Notes under the pieces: model-generated
Databases searched by the model: none
Seen by the model: only the letters and a program-made list of their open reading frames with translations
Told to the model about the DNA's origin: nothing
Part shown: positions 49,073 to 58,200 of the stretch, piece after piece
Layout of the letters: every line of letters begins with the position of its first letter
Numbering within the stretch: position 1 is the first letter of the stretch
Program-made: the position numbers and the translations under genes
Virus record (IMG/VR): IMGVR_UViG_3300032236_001859
Location: 124,001 to 188,000 of that record
DNA: 64,000 nucleotides
Reading direction: 5' to 3' (one strand)
Source: a virus

Positions 49073-52000
49073 TCAGGGCACCTTGGCGTTCAGCGACATC
49101 GGGATGGCATCCCAGGTGACGCCGCCATCGAGGGTAGTCATCCCAATGATGTCGACCCCGGAAGCCGTGAGCACAGCGGCGATACCGCCGGACCAACGTG
49201 TATTCGCTGGGAAGTTGAAAGTCTGGGAACCCCCGTTGGTGATGTGGAGGACAACCGTCTTGGAAACCCCCGATGCCGGGAGGTTCGAGAACGCCAGGGT
49301 CACCGCTCCGGTAACCGTCATGGTGATCCGCGTCGCGGTGAGACAGTTAATCGTGATTGTCCCAGCACCCGTGTTACCAATTGCATTCACGGGTTCGTTT
49401 ACGTTTTTGATAATGAGTGTGCCGCCAACGGAGACGTCTCCGCCGGCGTATATGGAGCCCAGGAGACCCATGCCACCCGCTGATGTAATGGACCCCGTCA
49501 ATGTGCTCACCGATGCGGCCGCCGACGTGACTATTAAGGCGCCTGCCCCTGGGGACGCCGAAAACGCACCACCGATTTGAAGACCACCATCACCCCAGAT
49601 ACGAACCTTCTCAGTGGTCAAGATGGTGCCGGGGGTTGTTGTCCAGAGGCCGATGCGGGTGCCCTGTGCGGCGTCTGTCCAGTTCTCAGCAGTGAAGATC
49701 GAGACGAACCCACGCGCCGCAGATGAGTAACCCGTGGCCCCGTAACCCCACGCTGAGAGGTTGGTGATTTCATCGCCAGCCTGGAGTGCACTGGGTGCGG
49801 TCAGGGTACCCCGACATGCGCGTCCCGCGAATACCGCGTAACCGCCGCCGATGCCCATGGCGACATCGGCGAGAACACGGGTGACCCCTGCGTTACCATT
49901 ACCATTGATGACCTGTGCGATTGTACCCGCAGGGGCCGCTGGTGCCGTGATCCCTGTAGCCAAGACTTTGAGGCCACCAAGGGTGCCCACACCCCCAGCA
50001 GTGAGTGCGCCACCGACGTTGAGAGCACCGCCGATGCCGACACCACCGGTGACCACAAGGGCGCCATTGGCCGCAGTGGTCGATACCGTGGTATCCCCGA
50101 AGCGGACGAGACCCAGACCAGTCTGAATCGCGTAATTGGTTTGACCGAAAGTGATGTCCTCGAGGAGGAGCCCATAGGCCGTGGTCAGGGTTCCCGCGGA
50201 ACCCCCGAGGGATCCATAGAACAATGCCGCAGTGGTACAGGTACCCCCCGCGGTGTCCATGTAGAACTCGGAGTCGATGCCATAGAACCCACTAAGGGTC
50301 CCCGCCGTCGTCGATACCGTGAGATCCGCACGATACCCGTAAATGACTCCGAAGTTATATCCCCCGTACAGACGCTGGGAAACCGTGTCGCCCATGTATC
50401 GCCCATTACGGGATACCGTGGGGGTAATGTTGACTTCAAGGTAGCGTGCCGTGCGGTCCACGGTGGCATTAGGGGCATATGAGATGACTTGCTTGATGCC
50501 ACCGACCATGTTGAGCGCGGAGACCCCAGTGGCCCCCACGGCAACCGAGGTATCCCCAAGGGTGACCAAACCGGTACCCGTGTAGATCGCATAGTTCGTG
50601 GTGGCCCCAGTGATACTGGGGAGATAGAGCCCGTATCCTGTGGTGATGGTGCCCGCGGTGTACGACCAGTTGCCTCTGAACAACGATGCGGCACCAACTG
50701 TGGACCCCGCACAGTTGAATGATAACGAGGTCCGGTACCCAATAATCGAGTTGACTGTGCCTGCTGTCTTCGTGTCAGTCAGCGTGGTGTTCTCACCCAC
50801 TGCGATACTGAAGTCCTCGGCTCCCGTGAGTGCAATGGAGTGGTACTGACTATAGAACGCCCCAATCGAGGAACTCAAGGGGTTCAGGGTCACACTGTCA
50901 TAGATACCGTAGACGGTCCCCGTGAGATGCCCCAGGGTGCCATACAGGGTACGAATGCTGCCAGTAAGATTCAGGGCACCTGGAGTCGTGCTATCCGTGG
51001 TCGCCGTGCTCGTCGAGTTCAGGGTGCCCGCAGCAAAGATGTCTCCACCGGCGCCGATACCCCCGGCGACCTTCAGCGCACCGGTGACCGCGCTAATTGA
51101 CGCCGTCGTATTCGCAATGGTGAGACCACCAGTGGCCAGTGTGCTATTGTATGAGAAATTGGTGGATCCCGTGAGGATGCCGTCACCACCTCCAAACCCG
51201 ACGAGACCTGTGGCCAGCGCTGCCGTGATCGTGCAACTGAGAACCCCAAGTGCGGAGAGGTTGAGCCCAGTCCCGATCGAGATCTCTTCAATCGCACCGG
51301 GATCCGCGGAGAACCTGCCAAGGACTCGGGCTGTATTCATGGTGAGCCCAGAAGACCCCACGGCCCCATTGAGGGCACCATCAGTGATCCCATAACCACT
51401 CAGGGTGGTGGGGAGATCCGAACCAATGTGATTCCAGCTCAACGAGGGAATATCGGTTTCGACTAGAGCTCGGAACGCAGGGACTGCAGAGGATCCCAGG
51501 GGATCACTGGGCCCCGCGAAGACAAGACCCGGGGACTGAACCGCCCATTCCGCGCTGAGATCCCCTAACGTGGTCACCGGGGAGAACGTGATGCTGAACT
51601 CAGGTGGCAACACGAGTCCAACGGAGGTCACCGTACCGGTACCCAGGATGGGCGCCCATGCCGAACCCGTGTAGTGGACATAGGAATGCGTGGCGCGGTT
51701 GAAGACAAAAACGCCTTCAGCTGCTGGGGTGAACACCCAGGCGCCGTCACGATATGCGGCTAAAGCATTGGGATGCCCGAACCAGGCCCCCGTGGGGAGT
51801 GTGCCCGTGATCCAGCGCTGTTCTGCACTCGGGGACCCTGGGGGTGTATTTGTGATGGCTTGAACGGGGCCACCCCAGAACCCATCAGCGATTCTGCGAT
51901 CGACGACCTGACGTGTGGTCAAATGGGCATCTGCGGTAGCCGCGATACCCGCGATATTGGCTACGAAGGGGTGGAGACCGTCGGTGGTGACAACGTCAGT

Positions 52001-52093
52001 CTCCAGCGTGCTCGTCGCGATAGGATTTGTTGCGGAGACTCGACGCAGCTGCCTGCCGTCAAAGAATACCGGCTTCTGAGGAGTGCTTGGCAT
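49073..52093 (-). CDS. Tail fibre protein with DUF2793-like N-terminal region
   Basis: 1006 residues. GAGGA lies about seven bases upstream and the start overlaps the preceding stop (TAATG). Residues about 70-150 resemble DUF2793 (GFWGGPVQAITNTPPGSPS, then ALAAYRDGAWVFTPAAEGVFVF, then YVHYTGSAWAPI), a domain of phage fibre proteins. The rest is Gly/Thr/Ala-rich strand repeats, including an internal duplication around the NYAI(Y/Q)TG-x-GLV-x-(L/F)GDT sequence. The C-terminus (TLDGGVTWDAIPM) resembles fibre tips. It is immediately followed by the 1800-residue fibre. Probably a receptor-binding or fibre component. Confidence 0.78.
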   Translation of the reverse strand: MPSTPQKPVFFDGRQLRRVSATNPIATSTLETDVVTTDGLHPFVANIAGIAATADAHLTTRQVVDRRIADGFWGGPVQAITNTPPGSPSAEQRWITGTLPTGAWFGHPNALAAYRDGAWVFTPAAEGVFVFNRATHSYVHYTGSAWAPILGTGTVTSVGLVLPPEFSITFSPVTTLGDLSAEWAVQSPGLVFAGPSDPLGSSAVPAFRALVETDIPSLSWNHIGSDLPTTLSGYGITDGALNGAVGSSGLTMNTARVLGRFSADPGAIEEISIGTGLNLSALGVLSCTITAALATGLVGFGGGDGILTGSTNFSYNSTLATGGLTIANTTASISAVTGALKVAGGIGAGGDIFAAGTLNSTSTATTDSTTPGALNLTGSIRTLYGTLGHLTGTVYGIYDSVTLNPLSSSIGAFYSQYHSIALTGAEDFSIAVGENTTLTDTKTAGTVNSIIGYRTSLSFNCAGSTVGAASLFRGNWSYTAGTITTGYGLYLPSITGATTNYAIYTGTGLVTLGDTSVAVGATGVSALNMVGGIKQVISYAPNATVDRTARYLEVNITPTVSRNGRYMGDTVSQRLYGGYNFGVIYGYRADLTVSTTAGTLSGFYGIDSEFYMDTAGGTCTTAALFYGSLGGSAGTLTTAYGLLLEDITFGQTNYAIQTGLGLVRFGDTTVSTTAANGALVVTGGVGIGGALNVGGALTAGGVGTLGGLKVLATGITAPAAPAGTIAQVINGNGNAGVTRVLADVAMGIGGGYAVFAGRACRGTLTAPSALQAGDEITNLSAWGYGATGYSSAARGFVSIFTAENWTDAAQGTRIGLWTTTPGTILTTEKVRIWGDGGLQIGGAFSASPGAGALIVTSAAASVSTLTGSITSAGGMGLLGSIYAGGDVSVGGTLIIKNVNEPVNAIGNTGAGTITINCLTATRITMTVTGAVTLAFSNLPASGVSKTVVLHITNGGSQTFNFPANTRWSGGIAAVLTASGVDIIGMTTLDGGVTWDAIPMSLNAKVP

Positions 52094-52563
52094 TATTCGT
52101 CCTCACTGCTGTCTCGGCTCAGGAACTTGTTAAGAAGATATGCGGAGCCCAGGCCAAGGCCGGCGCCAGCTGCGGTGCCCCCTGCGGCGATCCCAGTGGT
52201 CTCCATGGGGGTGCCTTCGCCATAACGAGCATGCCGTCTCGCGAGTTCACCACCGAGGCCGGCGCCGAGTTCAGTACCTGCACCACCGAGAACCCCCGTG
52301 ATCGCACCCTTCATGGTATCCCGAAGTCTGTCACCCTTCTTCGCAGTCAGGTACTTGTAGGCACCGAGGCCGAGGCCACCGATGAGAGCACCCTTCCATG
52401 GCATCCCCATGCCCAGGGATTCCGCGAGACCGACACCTGGTGTCGGGTTGGGGGTCGGGAGATCATAAACTGGTACGGGTGGGCGAGGTGGTTGTGCCAG
52501 CAGTGGAGTCGCCTCTGCGGCGACTTTAACAAGACTGGTGGCCAGGAAGACGTCAAGTGTCAT
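52093..52563 (-). CDS. Gly-rich membrane-associated protein
   Basis: 156 residues. It begins with the recurrent head-type motif (LATSLVKVAAEATP), followed by a Pro-rich linker. Three Gly-rich hydrophobic stretches come next (ALIGGLGLGAYKYL, GAITGVLGGAGTELGAGLGG, GTAAGAGLGLGSAYLL) with glycine-zipper character. The C-terminus is charged (SRDSSEDE). It may sit in a membrane or assemble into a compact helical bundle. It is coupled to both fibre-type neighbours. Similar Gly-zipper content occurs in the 245-residue protein near the polymerase. Confidence 0.65.
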   Translation of the reverse strand: MTLDVFLATSLVKVAAEATPLLAQPPRPPVPVYDLPTPNPTPGVGLAESLGMGMPWKGALIGGLGLGAYKYLTAKKGDRLRDTMKGAITGVLGGAGTELGAGLGGELARRHARYGEGTPMETTGIAAGGTAAGAGLGLGSAYLLNKFLSRDSSEDE

Positions 52564-53318
52564 AGTATGACCGCCATGCTGAAGTCGACGAGGGCACTGG
52601 TCTCAGTCAGCGCTCTGCACAGGGGAACCGCGACTTCCGCGGCGACCCCAACAGCATCTGGGTTGAGAACCCAACGCCCCGAGATATTGGAGAGATAGTA
52701 AACACGGTTCGGGATCAATGCGGAGACCCCGGTGAGATAACTGACCTCGCCTGATGTCAACTCGATGACATGCCCAGGAAGGATAACACCGAAGTCATCT
52801 ACTGGGGGATTCGGGGCTCCGGGGACCGTGGAACTCAGGAGCCCCAGGGGTTCATAGAGACCGCCGGCGATGGAACCCGCACCAGCGGTGGCTAACCCAA
52901 CTTTACCTGTGCTTGATGTCCGCATCGCGGAACCCTTGCGCAGCGCGATTGAAGCCGGGATGCCAGTGAACTGGGATCCCGCACTACTTCCACTTCCACC
53001 GGTATAGTTGTAGGTGACACCCCCGGTGTGATACCGCAGGGATACCACACCACCGTTGTCCAGGATCCAGAAGTCGCCTTCTTGAGGAGACGCGGGATCA
53101 CTGAGGAACCGTGGGATAACCATGCGGCCGTCACCACGAACCCCGTGCTTGACTATGCCTTGGTTTTCCCATTGATCCAACATGGAGGCATCGGGAACCA
53201 CGGTCTCCGTGTTCACTGATGCCGCGGGGCCCACGCCGGGGCGCAGAATCCTGCGCTCCCCATTGCCGGGGTTATTGACTGAGCGAATGTTCCCCATGTG
53301 CGCAGCGTAAGGCTTCAA
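52560..53318 (-). CDS. Fibre-associated beta-rich protein
   Basis: 252 residues; the first Met and M8 (MGNIRSVNN) are both possible starts. The sequence is beta-prone: EGDFWILDNGGVVSLRYH, then a Gly/Ser linker (TGGSGSSAG). The C-terminal part has ELTSGEVSYLTGVSAL, then NRVYYLSNISGRWVLN, a pattern common in phage fibre C-terminal domains. It is coupled by ATGA to the Gly-rich protein. It is likely a fibre or fibre-tip subunit; a specific family is not recognised. Confidence 0.68.
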   Translation of the reverse strand: MKPYAAHMGNIRSVNNPGNGERRILRPGVGPAASVNTETVVPDASMLDQWENQGIVKHGVRGDGRMVIPRFLSDPASPQEGDFWILDNGGVVSLRYHTGGVTYNYTGGSGSSAGSQFTGIPASIALRKGSAMRTSSTGKVGLATAGAGSIAGGLYEPLGLLSSTVPGAPNPPVDDFGVILPGHVIELTSGEVSYLTGVSALIPNRVYYLSNISGRWVLNPDAVGVAAEVAVPLCRALTETSALVDFSMAVIL

Positions 53319-53368
53319 GTCGACGAGGAAAGCCTATGCCCGCGCCCTGAACAGTCTCGACGTCGAGA

Positions 53369-53614
53369 CTATCCGGGGTCTTCAACTGAAATCGCTGACA
53401 GGGGATCCGGAGACAGGGCCTCCATCGACCATCCCGTGAGCCCCGACATCTTACGCAGTAAATCGATCGTGGGGGTCCGACGACTCGACTCGATGAGGCT
53501 GAGGTAGGAATCACTGACCCCAAGAGCGGCGGCCATGCGGTCCTGGGCCAGACCACATTCGAGGCGGGCCTGCTTCCAGGCCTCTCCGAGATTACGGGGC
53601 TGTGGCTTGTTCAT
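53369..53614 (-). CDS. XRE-family helix-turn-helix regulator
   Basis: 81 residues. Residues about 9-65 form a classical Cro/CI-type helix-turn-helix: EAWKQARLECGLAQDRMAA, then LGVSDSYLSLIESSRR (recognition helix) and TPTIDLLRKMSGLTGWS. The ATG overlaps the stop of the 259-residue gene (ATGA). Such small XRE proteins repress or modulate promoters. With no divergent partner or CI-like C-terminal domain visible, it may control nearby late genes. Its operator cannot be identified here. Confidence 0.85.
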   Translation of the reverse strand: MNKPQPRNLGEAWKQARLECGLAQDRMAAALGVSDSYLSLIESSRRTPTIDLLRKMSGLTGWSMEALSPDPLSAISVEDPG

Positions 53615-54390
53615 TGGAGCTTTCCTGACGCGAAGTCACGAATGACCTGCTTCGCCATGGGTAAGAAGTTCTGTACTGGGGTGCCCTCGGCGATGTCCAC
53701 TATGGCCGCGGCGAGTTGAATCAGGCTGGGGGACTTCAGCACCTGTGGTTCCCATGGTGTCATCACCTGTGGGGCCGTGAACTCAGTGGGTGCCGGGGGG
53801 AGATGATCGCCGACCTGGGGGAACGCAGGGGTCTGTACCAGGGGTACCGCGCTCAGGGGTTGGTTGGTGTTGGCCTGCCCTGGGGTGAACGCAGCACTGG
53901 CCCTGCAGGGATCAGTCACGCTGGGGCCAGGTGAAGTCATACCGTGGGCCACGCCTTGACCACCATCGACACTGTGGGCTTGTTCCGGGGGATTCATGAA
54001 GCCATGCTTATTGGTCCCCGCGGCTTCAGCGGCTGCCAGGGTCTCCGCAACCGTGGGGGCCGCCATGGGCGGTTTCGCCACGTTCTGGTGTGCTGGGCTC
54101 ACCTGGACCACGGACTCCCCTGCAGCGGCGTGTACCGCGGCCTGGATCTCGGCAACACGGTTGGGGTTGGCTTCCAGTGTGGTCTCAGGTGTGAAGTCAG
54201 GACCGTAGGCATTGGTGAGCATGCAGTCCCTGCGCTCCCCCACGATGCCAGGGATCCAGCGCCTGGCCTGCCCAAACATTGGGATACCCTTGGTGCACTT
54301 CATGACCACCAGCATCCCAAAGGGATCAATGGCGGCATGTGTGCACCCCGGAAAGTATCGTTCGAGTTGTTCCCAGTTATAGGATGACAT
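53611..54390 (-). CDS. Hypothetical protein preceding the XRE regulator
   Basis: 259 residues. The N-terminal 55 residues form a compact domain (NWEQLERYFPGCTHAAID, then MLVVMKCTKGIPMFGQARRW) with three Cys residues nearby. A long Pro/Ala-rich linker follows (about 75-205) and a short helical C-terminal part (SPSLIQLAAAIVDIAEG, then FLPMAKQVIRDFASG). No known family. It is coupled to the regulator gene. Function unknown. Confidence 0.65.
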   Translation of the reverse strand: MSSYNWEQLERYFPGCTHAAIDPFGMLVVMKCTKGIPMFGQARRWIPGIVGERRDCMLTNAYGPDFTPETTLEANPNRVAEIQAAVHAAAGESVVQVSPAHQNVAKPPMAAPTVAETLAAAEAAGTNKHGFMNPPEQAHSVDGGQGVAHGMTSPGPSVTDPCRASAAFTPGQANTNQPLSAVPLVQTPAFPQVGDHLPPAPTEFTAPQVMTPWEPQVLKSPSLIQLAAAIVDIAEGTPVQNFLPMAKQVIRDFASGKLQ

Positions 54391-54451
54391 TGCATGCCCT
54401 CATGGCGTACAGCCTATGAGGGTTGACTCTCTGTAAAGAGACGAAACGCAT

Positions 54452-54483
54452 CGAGGTCACGTCCCCTAGGAGACGTGACCTCG
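54452..54483 (-). terminator. Hairpin between an isolated gene and the next operon
   Basis: A perfect 12-base-pair stem CGAGGTCACGTC / GACGTGACCTCG with an eight-base loop follows the stop of the 159-residue gene by about 20 bases. The T-tract after it is weak, so it is a probable but not certain terminator. Confidence 0.55.
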
Positions 54484-54503
54484 GTTCATGCACTCACCTG
54501 AGT

Positions 54504-54983
54504 TCAGGGAATGAAGGCGATGGCTTCGACGGCGACATCCCAACCCACGGTTTCCGCGGCGGCGCCGGTAACCTTGAGCTTGAGGACGTTGGTGTCGTTG
54601 AGCAAGGCAACCACGTAGGCGGCTTCACCGATGTGGTCAACCGCAGTGGGGGAGCCGGATTCCAGCAGGGTAACAGTGGCGCCGACGACCTTGACGAGGT
54701 AACGACGGATCTCAGCGGCGACTTTGGCGCCGTCGGATTTACGGGCCACAGCTTTGACTTCGATCAAGCTGACGCTGCCATCGGCGAAGATGCCAACGGG
54801 GAGGCGTTGGTCACCGTTCTGGAAGAGCTCGGTGGCCGTGGCATTGGTGGTGGTGCCGAGGAAGTTGAATTTCTCAACATTGCGGTTTTCCAGGGAGCGC
54901 TTGGTCTTGGCGCGGCCTGTACTGCGTTCGCGGGAATCCACGGGAAGGCGGAGAGCGCCGGCTTCATTGATACCTTTGGTCAT
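54504..54983 (-). CDS. Isolated structural-type protein flanked by hairpins
   Basis: 159 residues, start MTKGINEAGALRLP with AGGAGA upstream. The first 40 residues are basic (STGRAKTKRSLENRN); the rest is a compact beta-rich fold (FNFLGTTTNATATE, then ADGSVSLIEVKAVARK, then VVALLNDTNVLKLKVTG, then VGWDVAVEAI). The last pattern, G-x(5)-V-x-W-x-(A/V)-x-VE, is frequent in small head or tail fibre proteins. Strong hairpins on both sides suggest its own transcript, often a sign of a highly expressed structural protein. No promoter could be confirmed. Confidence 0.7.
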   Translation of the reverse strand: MTKGINEAGALRLPVDSRERSTGRAKTKRSLENRNVEKFNFLGTTTNATATELFQNGDQRLPVGIFADGSVSLIEVKAVARKSDGAKVAAEIRRYLVKVVGATVTLLESGSPTAVDHIGEAAYVVALLNDTNVLKLKVTGAAAETVGWDVAVEAIAFIP

Positions 54984-55076
54984 GGGAAATCTCCTAGAAG
55001 AGTTGACGGGGACGTCGGTGAAGCCCCCAGCGTAAGCGAGATATCAAGTTGTGGAAGAGGTCATGGTGTCGCCAAT

Positions 55077-55106
55077 AAAAAGGGCTCCCAGGTTTCCCTG
55101 GGAGCC
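55077..55106 (-). terminator. Rho-independent terminator after the ribonucleotide reductase
   Basis: GGCTCCCAGG (55083-55092) and CCTGGGAGCC (55097-55106) form a 10-base-pair stem with a four-base loop, followed on the minus strand by CTTTTTATT. This is a textbook intrinsic terminator that ends the reductase transcript. The 243-base interval 54984-55226 otherwise contains only the ribosome site of the next gene and a short in-frame extension of the reductase. Confidence 0.9.
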
Positions 55107-55118
55107 ACCTCGGCACTG

Positions 55119-55226
55119 TTAAGCGCCACACCAATCATCTTCGTCGTCTGTTGAATCACCCACCCCTGAGGATTTCAGACGACTCTGAGAATCTACCAGG
55201 GGTTGGGAATCCGCCAAGGCCTCCGA
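55119..55226 (-). other. In-frame open extension beyond the reductase stop
   Basis: Directly after the TGA stop, the same frame stays open for 35 codons (SEALADSQPLVDSQSR, ... GDSTDDEDDWCGA) to a TAA just before the terminator. The end is acidic with a Cys. It could be a chance open frame, a tiny separate gene (a TTG or GTG start is possible), or a product of stop readthrough. Confidence 0.3.
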
Positions 55227-58200
55227 TCAGGCGTGCTGTAAGGTGCAGGCTCCACCGGCACATGCCATCTCGGGTTGCGCCCCCTTGGTACCATCGGTTT
55301 CCTCAACCATCAGGGAGTAATCGACATCGCGCCAGTTCCGGGATAGACGTTCCCAGAGATGGAGATTGTTGACTTCCTTGAGGCAATACGTCATCCGCTT
55401 CAGAGCAGCGACACGATCTGCATCGGGGGTAGATGTGGTCAGCAACGCTGGGTACTGGAAGTAATTTGTGGCGAACTGTACGGCCCTGCGGACCCAATCC
55501 TTCTTGAGTTCGTGGACATGCTCGTAGGCCTCACGGATGGCATCGGGTAGCGCGTTGGGATCCGCGGGATACGGAACTCCGTTGGCAAGAATCGAGGCTT
55601 CACCGAGCCCCATCACGGTATCGCATGCCAACCAGAGGTTGTTACCGAAGGCGTGGAGCCCATCGACGATGAGACCAGATGCAAAGAAGGCACCGCGGCC
55701 ATAGCGCTCCAGGATTTCACTCTCGGTACGGACCTCACAGAACGGGGCCTGGGGATAATCGAGATCCCCTGAGGTCCCCAGGATACTGACTCCCGTGAAG
55801 GACTCCCGGTGCTCGTAGATGTAACGTGCGGCGTCTTCCTCTTGGTTCTGACGAATCGTGATCGTGTTGGAGACATTGTGGTGCAGCCAGGGCTTCACAG
55901 CACGCTCGGGCACACTGCCAGCTGCAACCCAGTTGTCCTGGGTGAGCTTGACGTACTCGAGCTGCTTGAGCCCATTGACCTCACGCCGCGTCAGGGCTTC
56001 ATCGGAGGCCTCGATGCAGAACGTGATCACCGCGGTGTTCCCGTTGGGTTCCCACACCGAGCGTTCAACGGCATCGGGGTTGTGAACCTTGAAGTATTGG
56101 AAGGGGGCCTCGTTGACGTTGGCCTGGGCTCTGCGGAAGTACCGCTTGGCGTGTTGAGCATGGATCCCACTCGATGTCCCGAGAAGGCATGACGTTGATC
56201 CCGCGGGTTTAACACAGGTCGCCCGTGCCGTGGGCCGGATACCCAGCCGGGGTGCCAGATCAGCGTTGACATCGAGGATGAGCTTGGCGAGGTCACGCTG
56301 CCGCTGGGGATCAAAGGACTGCGAGGGGTTGTCCATCATCCCAGTCATGGAGACCCCGAGGAGGGCCTCACGTTTCGCGATACACTCGCTGACATTACCG
56401 AGGTAGTCGAACTTGGTATAGCCGGCCTGGAGAGTGCCCAGGATCGCCGCTGCGGTGCACGCACGTCCCCAGTCCTTATCGGTACGGCAGGCCTTGGCGT
56501 TGACTTCACAGAGATTACAAAAGCTCCACCCTGAGATCTCTACGTTTGCATATTCAACGACTTCTACGGAATGTTCCCCGTTGATCTCATCGAGATCTTT
56601 GTAGGAAATCGCTGGGTACATCCCGGTCTCCACGCAGTTCGAGACACTATGACCTCCTGTCCAGTAAGTGTGACTCTCATTGTCAACTGTGATATCATAC
56701 ACCTCCATATCACCAAGCGAAGTAACTGATCGAATAGCATAGGTATCCTGCGTGCGCCCTGAAATCCGTATGTCGCATGCAGCTGATAAGCGAGATACCT
56801 TGCTAGAGTGGATAAACCCTATCAGTTTTGCGAACTTACAACGGTCGACGCTGATATTGATGTCGTAGCTTTCTTTGCACTCATACACCCCATTACTAAA
56901 CTCGACGTCGTGCGCCCTGTTAGTAGTGAAATAGCTGCGAATACCGAGAGATGACAACGCAGTCTGTACATCATCTCGCAAACCAGGGCTACACGTCTTC
57001 AGCGTAACTCTATTAGCAACGACACTTCCATTTGCAGAGTACAGCCCACGTAAAACAGAACACAGGATATCCTGCCCAGATTGTAAAAACCGCTGTGGGA
57101 TCCTACGCGATGGGATGGTTGGCATGTCTTCTTGGGTGAGCAACGAGAAGTCTTGAACTTTGAACAGCCTGGTGCTCCCACCGTAACCCTCCCTGGATAC
57201 CCATGGCATACAGTTGAAAATCTCCTGATCGCCCGCACCTATGTTGAGGAGTAGACCTCCCCCAGCCTTGTGCCACGTGCCATCGCCAAGCAACAACCCA
57301 ACCATAATGTTTGCATCGTTATGCACAGGGGCTTCGCCGACATCCGCTGTAAGCACGTCTATAGATTCTGCCAACCCAACCTCGACCTTCTCCCCATGCT
57401 GCTCCACCCGATGATTAGCCGTACCTACAAATACACCTGCAGACGTGCGGTATTCCGATACCGGCTTTATTCCAGTGCTCCATTTCCTCAAAACACGAGT
57501 CCAGCCCTCGCGGCTCCAAATCACGCTACCTACATCGATATCTGCAAAAGTGCGCAAACCATCGGGGGTAAGAACAGTAGCACAGGCGGGTTGACAGGGG
57601 TTCACCATGAGCTCGGAGCTATCCGACCACACGAACCCGGGCTCCCCGTACTGGCGGCGTGCCAGCATGAAGATGTCATGGAAGGCTTCCCAAGTAGTCT
57701 CACCCCGGATCAACATCGCCGAGTTATTAGAACGCGCCCGCTGGGGGTTGTCCTGCATCCAGTTCCCAGTCTTCGCGTTCATCATTTCGGGGTCATCAAC
57801 ACTGAACAAGCAAATCGTGGCGCTACGACGAACCCCACCGGCGAGGACGGCATCCGAGGCGTGCATGATGATGTCGTAGACATCGATGGGGCGGAGGTGG
57901 CAGTCTTCACCATGGCACCGGGTCAACGCGGTATCAAGGACCCCACGAATCTTTTCCAGGGATGCCGAGAGAGGCCCAGGCCCTGGAGCCTTGCCTGCAC
58001 CCGTGCTCAGACTCGAGCCCTGGTTACGGATGCGCGAGTAATCAAAGCTGACATGGCTGCCGACATAATCGGAGAAGAACCCGGGGTGCTGGAAGGACAC
58101 CTTGGCATCATTGCCTGGTGCGGTTTCTTCGGCGAACTCTTGCATCCCGACACCCAGGCATCCATAGGAGGCCAGGAGAACACCGAGGGCATCAGCCCAG

